The notes below the pieces were generated by a model. It made no database searches and had not been told where the DNA came from. It worked only from the letters and a program-made list of their open reading frames with translations. A program made the position numbers and the translations under genes. This document shows positions 6,128 to 11,807 of a DNA stretch of 11,807 nucleotides, piece after piece; within the stretch, counting starts at the first letter, position 1; each line of letters starts with the position of its first letter. The stretch comes from Dehalococcoidia bacterium (GTDB lineage: Bacteria > Chloroflexota > Dehalococcoidia > Dehalococcoidales > JAUXAE01): NCBI GenBank assembly GCA_030665535.1, contig DAOUZU010000020.1, positions 1-11,807 on the forward strand, given 5' to 3'.

Positions 6128-8700
6128 TGGCCGGGCGGGAGCCGCGGAAGGGCAAGAAATCGGGCGGGCTGGACCGCAACCGCATCGCCAGGGCCATCTT
6201 TGCCGCCGCCGAAACGATGGGCATATCCGACAGGCAGCGCCTGGAGCGGCTGGCCAGTGATGTGATTGACCGCCTGGAGCAGCCGCCGGTGCTGCTGCCC
6301 GGCATGGAACACCTGGCGCCGCCGGTTTCAAGCCTGCCGCAGCGCCCCATAGCCGACTGGGAGATAGATGCCATGGTCAAAGAGGTGCTGGACAGTGCCC
6401 AACCGGCCAGGATAGACAATAACGATACCGAGGAGGAACCTGTAATGACGCTAAAGCCCCGGACTGACGCCGTAGAGCTTACCGATAACGCCCTTCGCGT
6501 CCTTGAGAGGCGGTATCTCAAAAAGGATAAGAATGGGGATATCATGGAGAAGCCCCAGGAGATGTTCCGGCGCGTCGCCCGGACGGTGGCCGCCGCCGAG
6601 CTTATCTATGACGCCAAGGCAGACGTCCGGGCAGTAGAGGAGGAGTTCTACCGGCTGATGACCAGCCTCCAGTTCCTGCCCAACTCGCCAACGCTGATGA
6701 ATGCCGGCCGTGAGCTGGGGCAGCTTTCGGCTTGTTTTGTGCTGCCCGTCCTGGATTCAATGGAGTCTATCTTTGACGCCGTCAAGCATACCGCTTTAAT
6801 TCACAAGAGCGGCGGCGGCACCGGCTTTTCCTTTTCCAACCTGCGGCCGGAGAAAGAACGCGTCGGCTCCACCGGTGGGGTGGCCAGCGGCCCGGTGTCC
6901 TTCATGCGGGCCTTTGATGTCGCTACCGACGTCATCAAGCAGGGCGGCACCCGCCGCGGCGCCAATATGGCCATCCTGAACATTGACCATCCCGATATAT
7001 TAAAGTTCATCCATGCCAAGGACGACCCCGAGGTGCTGACCAACTTCAACCTATCGGTGGCCGTGACCGACGAGTTCATGGGAGCGGTGAAGGAAGGCGG
7101 GGAATACGGCCTTATCAATCCCCAGAACGGCAAGGTGGCCCGCAAAGAGAACGCCGGGGAGGTCTTCGATAAGATAGTGGCCATGACCTGGAAGACGGGC
7201 GACCCGGGGATTGTCTTCATAGACCGCATCAACGGAAAAAACCCCACCCCCCAGCTGGGCCAGATTGAGAGCACCAACCCCTGCGGTGAGCAGCCCCTGC
7301 TGCCTTACGAGTCCTGCAACCTGGGCTCAATCAACTTGGCGCGGATGCTGAAGGAAACAGATGGCCGTTTTGAGGTTGACTACGCCCGGCTGGCCGAGAC
7401 GGCAAAGATGACCGTCCGTTTCCTGGATAATGTTATTGACGTCAACAAGTTCCCCATAGACGAAATCGCTGAGATGACCAGAAAGACGCGCAAGATAGGC
7501 CTGGGGGTTATGGGCTTTGCCGATATGCTGCTTAAGCTTGGCATTCCCTATAACTCGGAGGCGGCCCTTAAGGTGGCCGAGGATGTTATGGCTGTGGTAA
7601 ATGACGAGGCGCACAAGGCCTCGACGGCGCTGGCCGCGGAGAGGGGCGTCTTTCCCGCCTTTGCCGGCAGCATCTACGACGCCCCCGGTGGCACAGAGAT
7701 GAGAAACGCCTCCTGTACCACCATCGCCCCCACCGGCACCCTGAGCCTCATCGCCGGCTGTTCAAGCGGTATTGAGCCCCTCTTTGCCTTGAGCTATACC
7801 CGCAATATCCTGGACGGTGCCCAGTTGGTGGAGGTCAACACCCACTTTGAGAAGGCGGCCAGGGAGGGCGGTTTTTACTCAGAGGAGATGATGAAGGAGC
7901 TGGCCGGTGGTGGCCACCTGGAGTCGATTGAGGGCGTGCCGGATGCCGTCAAACAGCTTTTTGTCACTGCCCACAACATCACTCCCCAGTGGCATGTCCG
8001 CATGCAGGCCGCCTTCCAGCGGCATACGGACAACGCCGTCTCCAAGACGGTCAACTTTCCCAGCGAGGCCACCCGGGAGGATGTGGCCGAGGTCTATAAC
8101 CTGGCCCTCCAGGAGGGGCTGAAAGGGATAACCATCTACCGTGACGGCAGCCGGGAGGCCCAGCCGTTGCAGACGGGCAAATCGGCGGCTAAAGAAGAGG
8201 CCCCGGCCTCGGCACTGTCCCCCCGTAAAAGGGCCAAGCGGACTACCGGCATAACGGAGCGGGTGACCACCGGCTGTGGCTATATCTATGTGACGGTGAA
8301 CTCGGATGAGCGCGGTATCTGCGAGGTCTTCTCCTTCCTGGGTAAGACCGGCGGCTGCGCCACCGCCCAGCTGGAGGCAACCTGCCGGCTCATATCCCTG
8401 GCCTTGAGGTCGGGCCTTGAGGCCGGCTCGGTGGTCAAGCAGCTCAGGGGCATCCGCTGCCCCTCTCTGGCCTGGGAGGAGGGCAAGGCCATCCTCTCCT
8501 GCGCCGATGCCATCGCCAGCGTCCTGGAGAAGCATCTGAATGGAGACGAACCAGATGGCGGCAACGGCAGCGGGGCTAAAATCGCCGCTGATTACGGCCT
8601 GGTCAGGAACATCGCCGGCCAGTGCCCGGAATGCACCAGTATCCTGGTCTACCAGGAGGGCTGCTTCATCTGCCCCGGCTGTGGCTATACGAAGTGCTAG
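6127..8700 (+). CDS. nrdJ: Adenosylcobalamin-dependent (class II) ribonucleoside-diphosphate reductase
   Basis: NrdJ reduces ribonucleotides to deoxyribonucleotides using a B12-generated thiyl radical. In the 857-residue form, residues 14-92 resemble a degenerate ATP-cone ('LDRNRIARAIFAAAETMG', 'IADWEIDAMVKEVL') without the usual KRDG. The catalytic barrel starts near 107. Active-site residues are visible: 'SACFVLPV' (Cys203), 'NPCGE' (Asn384, radical Cys386, Glu388), Cys397 as the partner of Cys203, 'HKSGGGTGFSFS' and 'ASCTTIAPTGTLS'. A TSCPD domain spans about 710-800, and the C-terminus is a Cys cluster (833, 836, 846, 849, 852, 857) containing the redox-shuttling cysteines. There is no intein. 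GTG 6127 has a strong Shine-Dalgarno, but ATG 6445 (residue 107) has an equally good one. NrdR boxes upstream suggest control by dNTP status. No cobalamin riboswitch was seen. Confidence 0.97.
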   Translation: MAGREPRKGKKSGGLDRNRIARAIFAAAETMGISDRQRLERLASDVIDRLEQPPVLLPGMEHLAPPVSSLPQRPIADWEIDAMVKEVLDSAQPARIDNNDTEEEPVMTLKPRTDAVELTDNALRVLERRYLKKDKNGDIMEKPQEMFRRVARTVAAAELIYDAKADVRAVEEEFYRLMTSLQFLPNSPTLMNAGRELGQLSACFVLPVLDSMESIFDAVKHTALIHKSGGGTGFSFSNLRPEKERVGSTGGVASGPVSFMRAFDVATDVIKQGGTRRGANMAILNIDHPDILKFIHAKDDPEVLTNFNLSVAVTDEFMGAVKEGGEYGLINPQNGKVARKENAGEVFDKIVAMTWKTGDPGIVFIDRINGKNPTPQLGQIESTNPCGEQPLLPYESCNLGSINLARMLKETDGRFEVDYARLAETAKMTVRFLDNVIDVNKFPIDEIAEMTRKTRKIGLGVMGFADMLLKLGIPYNSEAALKVAEDVMAVVNDEAHKASTALAAERGVFPAFAGSIYDAPGGTEMRNASCTTIAPTGTLSLIAGCSSGIEPLFALSYTRNILDGAQLVEVNTHFEKAAREGGFYSEEMMKELAGGGHLESIEGVPDAVKQLFVTAHNITPQWHVRMQAAFQRHTDNAVSKTVNFPSEATREDVAEVYNLALQEGLKGITIYRDGSREAQPLQTGKSAAKEEAPASALSPRKRAKRTTGITERVTTGCGYIYVTVNSDERGICEVFSFLGKTGGCATAQLEATCRLISLALRSGLEAGSVVKQLRGIRCPSLAWEEGKAILSCADAIASVLEKHLNGDEPDGGNGSGAKIAADYGLVRNIAGQCPECTSILVYQEGCFICPGCGYTKC
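6431..6447 (+). promoter_or_regulatory. Internal Shine-Dalgarno and ATG at the catalytic-domain boundary of nrdJ
   Basis: AGGAGG (6431-6436) lies 8 nt before an in-frame ATG (6445-6447). Starting there would give a 751-residue NrdJ beginning MTLKPRTDAVELTDNALRVL, much like NrdJ proteins without an ATP-cone. The AGGAGG encodes Glu-Glu, so chance is possible. Confidence 0.4.
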
Positions 8701-8718
8701 CAAAAAGGAGGATAATAG

Positions 8719-9258
8719 ATGACCGGTAAAAGTGAAAGGGTGATGATATTTGTTGACGGCTCAAACATGTACCATTCGCTCAAGAGCCATTTCCGCAGGA
8801 CGGATATAGACCTAGGCAAGTTTTCCCGGAAGATACTGGACGGGCGCCGCCTGGTGCGAATCTACTATTACAATGCCGAAGTGGGGCAGAAGGAAGAGCC
8901 GGAGCGCTTCAAAGACCAGCAGAAGTACTTATCCGGTGTGGAGGCTATACCCTACACGGAGCTAAGGCTGGGTCGTCTGGTCTATAATAACTGGCCCAAC
9001 TCGCCGCCCTACGAAAAAGGGGTGGACATCCAGCTGGCCACTGATATGATAACCCACAGCTACAAGAACAACTATGACGCTGCCATCCTGGTGGGTGGAG
9101 ATACCGACTATGTCGGTGCCCTGCAGGCAGTCAAGGACAACGGCAAGAATGTTGAAGTAGCCCTTTTCGGCAAGGGTCAAAGCTCCATGCAGTTGCGCAA
9201 GGTGGCCGATAAAGTGATAACGATAGACAGCCGGCTGCTCAAGGGCACCTGGAAGTAG
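8719..9258 (+). CDS. NYN-domain (LabA/DUF88-like) putative RNase
   Basis: This 179-residue protein is of the NYN/PIN-like type, metal-dependent nucleases thought to act on RNA. Conserved acidic motifs are 'MIFVDGSNMYHS' (Asp13, Asn16), 'KGVDIQLATDM' (Asp103, Asp109) and 'ILVGGDTDYVGALQAV' (Asp128, Asp130), followed by the Rossmann-like 'GKNVEVALFGKGQSSMQLRKVAD'. No signal peptide, membrane segment or extra domain is seen, so it should be cytoplasmic and single-domain. The ATG has AGGAGG 7 nt upstream (8706-8711). It begins 18 nt after nrdJ and ends 3 nt before the radical SAM gene, so all four genes are probably one transcript. The substrate is unknown; the link to ribonucleotide reduction is positional only. 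Confidence 0.88.
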   Translation: MTGKSERVMIFVDGSNMYHSLKSHFRRTDIDLGKFSRKILDGRRLVRIYYYNAEVGQKEEPERFKDQQKYLSGVEAIPYTELRLGRLVYNNWPNSPPYEKGVDIQLATDMITHSYKNNYDAAILVGGDTDYVGALQAVKDNGKNVEVALFGKGQSSMQLRKVADKVITIDSRLLKGTWK

Positions 9259-9261
9259 GCG

Positions 9262-10893
9262 GTGACATCACGGTCTGACGGCTGGGGGGAGAGCGGCGCC
9301 TGGCCACCACGGGGCCGGCGGCGGCCTCTTTCCGCCAGCGGGCGGCTGGCTCGGGAGCAGGGCACCATCACCAAGGACTGGGGCGGTCGGCTACCGGTGG
9401 CCATCGTCTATCCCAACAGCTATTACATCGGCATGTCCAACCTGGGCATCCAGGCCATCTACCGTTTGCTCAACGGCTACCCGGATGTGGTCGCCGAGCG
9501 CCTCTTCTGGGGCGGCACCGGGCAGCCGGCTATCAGCCTAGAATCACAGCGGCCGCTGAGGGATTTCTTCCTGGCAGCCTTCTCCGTTCCCTTTGAGCTT
9601 GATTTCTTCAATGTCGTAGATATTCTCAAGGCATCGGGGATACCCCTCAACGCCGTCGAGCGGGACGAGGGTCACCCGGTTATCATCGCCGGCGGCGCTA
9701 CCATAACCGCCAATCCCATGCCGCTGGCCCCATTCTTTGACTGTCTCTGCATCGGAGAGGTCGAGCCGATACTGCCGGCGGTGCTTTCCGTAATGCGGGA
9801 GGGGAAGGGCGGACGGCGTGATGAATTGCTGGCGGCGCTGGCCCGGCTGCCCGGCGTCTACGTGCCCCGCTTTTCCAGCGGCCAGACGGTGGCCCGTCAG
9901 TGGGCGGCCAACCTGAACGAATTCCCCGTGTTCGCCACCGTACTGACGCGTGACACAGAGCTGGGCGACCTTTACCTACTTGAGGTGGAGCGGGGCTGCA
10001 ATTGGAGCTGCCGCTTCTGCCTGGTGAGCACCACCTTCTGCCCGGTGCGCTACCGCTCCCTGGACAGCCTGCTGGTCCAGGCCGAGACGGGGCTGAAATA
10101 CCGAAAAAGGGTGGGCCTGGTGGGGCCGGAGGTATCCGGTCACCCGCAGCTTGAAGAGCTGCTGACCCGGCTGCGGCAGATGGGGGCCGGGCTTTCCATA
10201 AGCTCGCTGCGGGTGAAGCCCCTTTCCCGACCGGTGCTGGAGAAGCTGGCCGAGGGGGGCGTGAAGACGATTGCCCTGGCCCCGGAAGCCGGCTCGCCAC
10301 GGCTGCGAAAACTTATCGGCAAGACCCTCACGGAGGAAGATATCCTCAGCGCCGTAGACAAGGTGGCCGAGCAGGGCATCAGGCAACTCAAGCTCTACTT
10401 CATGGTCGGCCTGCCCACCGAGACGGATGAAGATATAGAGGCCATCGTGAGGCTGGCCTTTAAATGCAAAGGCGTGCTGGACAGGTGGCGGGGCGGCACC
10501 CGTTTGAGCATCAATATAGCCCCCTTCGTACCCAAGGCGGGCACTCCCTTCCAGTGGCTACCCATGGCCGGCACCGCCATCCTCAAGGGGCGCATATCGA
10601 GGCTTAGCAAGGCGTTGTCACCGCGGGGGATTAAGGTTAAAAGCGAGAGCCCGGCCTGGAGCCAGGTGCAGGGGGTGCTGGCCAGGGGAGACAGCGCCCT
10701 GGCCGGTGTGCTGGCTGATGTCAGTGAGGTATCGTTGTCCGGCTGGCGACGGGCGGTGGCCGGGCGCAACCTGGATGTAGACTATGTCCACCGGCGCTGG
10801 CCAGCGCAGCAGAAGTTGCCCTGGTCGGTGGTGGATATGGGCTTAAAGAAGGGCCGCCTGGAGGCCGAACTGGGCAAAGCCCTGGCCGAATAG
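9262..10893 (+). CDS. Radical SAM protein with N-terminal B12-binding-like domain, function unknown
   Basis: This 543-residue protein has a radical SAM cluster motif, 'ERGCNWSCRFC', in which Cys246, Cys250 and Cys253 form CxxxCxxC for the [4Fe-4S] cluster. It is preceded by a Rossmann-like region (about 44-215: 'VAIVYPNSYYIGMSNLGIQAIYRLLN', 'IIAGGATITANPMPLAPFFDCLCIGEVEPIL'). The DxHxxG cobalamin motif is not present there, so B12 binding is doubtful. Later landmarks are 'SLRVKPLS', 'APEAGSPRLRKLIGK', 'LYFMVGLPTETDEDIE' and a C-terminal 'LPWSVVDMGLKKGRLEAEL', all resembling the uncharacterised family I know as TIGR03960. The GTG start lies 3 nt after the NYN stop; only a weak GGAAG precedes it, suggesting coupled translation. 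The first 30 residues are Arg/Gly-rich and not family-like. Reaction and substrate are unknown. Confidence 0.9.
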   Translation: MTSRSDGWGESGAWPPRGRRRPLSASGRLAREQGTITKDWGGRLPVAIVYPNSYYIGMSNLGIQAIYRLLNGYPDVVAERLFWGGTGQPAISLESQRPLRDFFLAAFSVPFELDFFNVVDILKASGIPLNAVERDEGHPVIIAGGATITANPMPLAPFFDCLCIGEVEPILPAVLSVMREGKGGRRDELLAALARLPGVYVPRFSSGQTVARQWAANLNEFPVFATVLTRDTELGDLYLLEVERGCNWSCRFCLVSTTFCPVRYRSLDSLLVQAETGLKYRKRVGLVGPEVSGHPQLEELLTRLRQMGAGLSISSLRVKPLSRPVLEKLAEGGVKTIALAPEAGSPRLRKLIGKTLTEEDILSAVDKVAEQGIRQLKLYFMVGLPTETDEDIEAIVRLAFKCKGVLDRWRGGTRLSINIAPFVPKAGTPFQWLPMAGTAILKGRISRLSKALSPRGIKVKSESPAWSQVQGVLARGDSALAGVLADVSEVSLSGWRRAVAGRNLDVDYVHRRWPAQQKLPWSVVDMGLKKGRLEAELGKALAE

Positions 10894-10905
10894 TTTACAT
10901 AAAAC

Positions 10906-10919
10906 CTGTCTCCAGACAG
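10906..10919. repeat. Small hairpin after the radical SAM gene
   Basis: CTGTCT and AGACAG form an inverted repeat around two bases (effectively a 5-bp stem with a 4-nt loop). It lies 12 nt after the stop codon. No T-run follows. It may protect the 3' end of the message or be incidental. Confidence 0.35.
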
Positions 10920-10923
10920 CATA

Positions 10924-10946
10924 AAGGGGGGCCTTGACCCCCCCTT
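10924..10946. terminator. Hairpin terminator between convergent operons
   Basis: AAGGGGGG (10924-10931) pairs with CCCCCCTT (10939-10946) around a 7-nt loop. It lies between the radical SAM gene (plus) and yqeY (minus), 18 nt after the yqeY stop on the minus strand. The tail is T-rich only weakly: TT on the plus strand and TTTAT on the minus. A shared bidirectional terminator is the best reading. Confidence 0.65.
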
Positions 10947-10964
10947 AGACGGATGCTTAAGCCC

Positions 10965-11417
10965 TTATTTCTTCAGGAGTGCGCTTACGATGGCGTTGAC
11001 CTGCCGGCCATCGGCCCGGCCTTTAAGCTGGGGCATCAGCTTGGCCATCACCCTGCCCATATCACCGGGGCCTTCAGCGCCAACCTCGGCGATGACCTTG
11101 CTGACGGTATCGCTGATTTCCTGCGGCGTCATCTGCTGCGGCAGGTAGGCCTCTAGGATGACCACTTCGGCCTCTTCCTGGGCTACTAGGTCGGGGCGGT
11201 CTCCCTTCTTGAAGGCGTCTATGCTCTCACGGCACTGTTTGGCCTGCTTGGCGATAACACCCAGGATGTCTGTGTCGCTAAGCTCGGTCTGGCGGGCGAT
11301 TTCCGCGTTCTTTACAGCCGCCAAAAGCAGGCGAAGGCAGGAGACTTTCTGTTTGTCACCCTGCCTGAGAGCTTGTTTCACGTCATCGGCTAGTTTTTCT
11401 TTTAAGGCTTCAGCCAT
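10965..11417 (-). CDS. yqeY: GatB/YqeY domain protein
   Basis: This 150-residue protein matches the stand-alone YqeY family, which resembles the C-terminal tRNA-binding tail domain of GatB, the amidotransferase subunit that converts Glu-tRNA(Gln) to Gln-tRNA(Gln). Visible landmarks: 'LKEKLADDVKQALRQGDKQKVSCLRLLLAAVKNAEI' at the N-terminus, 'QAKQCRESIDAFKKGDRPDLVAQEEAEVVILEAYLPQQMT' in the middle, and 'GAEGPGDMGRVMAKLMPQLKGRADGRQVNAIVSALL' at the C-terminus. It lies 20 nt after rpsU in the same direction, a pairing common across bacteria. The ATG has only a weak AGGACGGA just upstream, so translation may depend on coupling with rpsU. The exact role of YqeY is not established. Confidence 0.93.
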   Translation of the reverse strand: MAEALKEKLADDVKQALRQGDKQKVSCLRLLLAAVKNAEIARQTELSDTDILGVIAKQAKQCRESIDAFKKGDRPDLVAQEEAEVVILEAYLPQQMTPQEISDTVSKVIAEVGAEGPGDMGRVMAKLMPQLKGRADGRQVNAIVSALLKK

Positions 11418-11437
11418 TTCCGTCCTGTCCCTGCTGA

Positions 11438-11629
11438 TTAGCGCCGCTTGGCGGCTTTGATAGCCTGGCGCCTCCTGGCGGCGGCTTTGCGCTTGCGTCT
11501 GGTGGCTGGCTTCTGGTAGTGAGCGCGGCGGCGTGCCTCTGAGAGAATACCGTCAGCTTGTACTTTCTTGTTGAACCGCCTGAGCAAGCTGTCGAAGCCT
11601 TCACCGTTATGGGCCACTATCTGGGCCAC
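11438..11629 (-). CDS. rpsU: 30S ribosomal protein S21
   Basis: A 63-residue, very basic protein starting MAQIVAHNGEGFDSLLRRFN, with 'KKVQADGILSEARRRAHYQKP' next and an Arg/Lys/Ala-rich tail, is diagnostic of S21, which helps the 30S subunit select mRNA. The start is a GTG at 11629, the only in-frame start giving the family N-terminus. AGGAGG lies 10 nt upstream (11640-11645), a slightly long spacing, with out-of-frame ATGs in between. It is the first gene of rpsU-yqeY, with a good promoter about 70 nt upstream. Confidence 0.95.
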   Translation of the reverse strand: MAQIVAHNGEGFDSLLRRFNKKVQADGILSEARRRAHYQKPATRRKRKAAARRRQAIKAAKRR

Positions 11630-11639
11630 ATGGCATCAT

Positions 11640-11645
11640 CCTCCT
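11640..11645 (-). promoter_or_regulatory. Shine-Dalgarno of rpsU
   Basis: Read leftward, GGAAGGAGG ends 10 nt before the GTG. Two out-of-frame ATGs at once after the AGGAGG and a third overlapping the GTG lie between it and the family-consistent start. They could divert ribosomes and lower S21 synthesis. Confidence 0.6.
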
Positions 11646-11704
11646 TCCGGACCTGGGTAAACATTAAATACTGGTAAGGTTTTATTCAAGCGTGGTACCG
11701 TCCT

Positions 11705-11734
11705 ATTCTAAGGGGGCGGTCAGTGGGGTGTCAA
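11705..11734 (-). promoter_or_regulatory. Sigma-70 promoter of rpsU-yqeY
   Basis: On the minus strand a perfect -35 TTGACA (11734-11729) is followed by an 18-nt spacer and TAGAAT (11710-11705), the same -10 as at mraZ. Transcription would start near 11698, giving a leader of about 70 nt. A second TTGAC lies 13 bp upstream. Confidence 0.75.
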
Positions 11735-11807
11735 GTGGCCGGTCAAGATCTGCATCAAGTTTCAGCTCAGGCAGCATATTTTTGTGGGTCCTTTGTTAGC
11801 TGCCAAA
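11735..11807 (-). other. Window end upstream of rpsU; possible tail of another minus-strand gene
   Basis: No gene can be assigned. One leftward frame is open from the window edge and ends WQLTKDPQKYAA-stop at 11769-11767, which could be the C-terminus of a gene lying mostly outside. Another frame holds a 24-codon ORF from ATG 11777 to TAG 11703 that overlaps the rpsU promoter. Neither can be confirmed from this length. Confidence 0.2.

Noticed and set aside
7879..8703. 274-codon open frame on the minus strand opposite the end of nrdJ
   Set aside because: It mirrors the TSCPD and Cys-cluster coding region and shows no motif or ribosome binding site of its own.
9698..10300. 200-codon Pro/Ala/Arg-rich minus-strand frame opposite the radical SAM gene
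   Set aside because: Its composition is that of a GC-skewed shadow frame, and it overlaps the catalytic Cys motif region of a clear gene.
11703..11777. 24-codon acidic ORF upstream of rpsU on the minus strand
   Set aside because: It overlaps the -35 and spacer of a good promoter, has a poorly spaced AAAGGA as its only ribosome site, and no homology can be argued at this length.
1..11807. tRNA genes, CRISPR arrays, insertion sequences, prophage or other defence systems
   Set aside because: No cloverleaf, regular spaced repeats, transposase or integrase motifs, or terminal repeats were seen; coding is continuous and of uniform housekeeping type.

Overview
The window holds housekeeping genes of a GC-rich bacterium, most likely a member of the Dehalococcoidia (Chloroflexota). 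Three things point there. The division cluster is cut down to mraZ-rsmH-ftsA-ftsZ, with no mur genes and no ftsL/I/W/Q, as expected in a lineage without peptidoglycan. Ribonucleotide reduction uses a B12-dependent class II enzyme. The radical SAM and NYN proteins also look familiar from that group. The assignment is by recognition only, since no search could be run.

Layout. (1) 1-1285, minus strand: trmD, rplS and the first 36 codons of priA, read leftward. (2) 1286-1450: a divergent control region with a near-consensus sigma-70 promoter (TTGACA, 17-nt spacer, TAGAAT) and three 10-bp-phased MraZ boxes leading into mraZ. (3) 1451-5426, plus strand: mraZ, rsmH, a ~100-nt leader with an orphan Shine-Dalgarno and a possible 20-codon ORF, then ftsA and ftsZ, ended by a strong intrinsic terminator. 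(4) 5536-10893, plus strand: a promoter with two NrdR boxes 31 bp apart, then nrdR, nrdJ, a NYN-domain putative RNase and a radical SAM protein of unknown function in tight succession. (5) 10906-10946: hairpins between convergent units. (6) 10965-11734, minus strand: rpsU and yqeY behind a good sigma-70 promoter.

How the genes work together. FtsA and FtsZ form the membrane-anchored division ring. RsmH methylates 16S rRNA, and MraZ probably represses its own cluster. NrdR is the nucleotide-sensing repressor of RNR genes; here it probably controls itself and the adjacent nrdJ, and perhaps the two downstream genes. TrmD, L19, S21 and YqeY belong to translation.

Most of the window is ordinary. 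The points worth a second look are: a TrmD with Gly where the catalytic Asp169 should be; the orphan Shine-Dalgarno and mini-ORF ahead of ftsA; a strong internal start in nrdJ exactly at the boundary between the N-terminal domain and the catalytic domain; well-formed NrdR and MraZ operators; and about half the genes using GTG or TTG starts.
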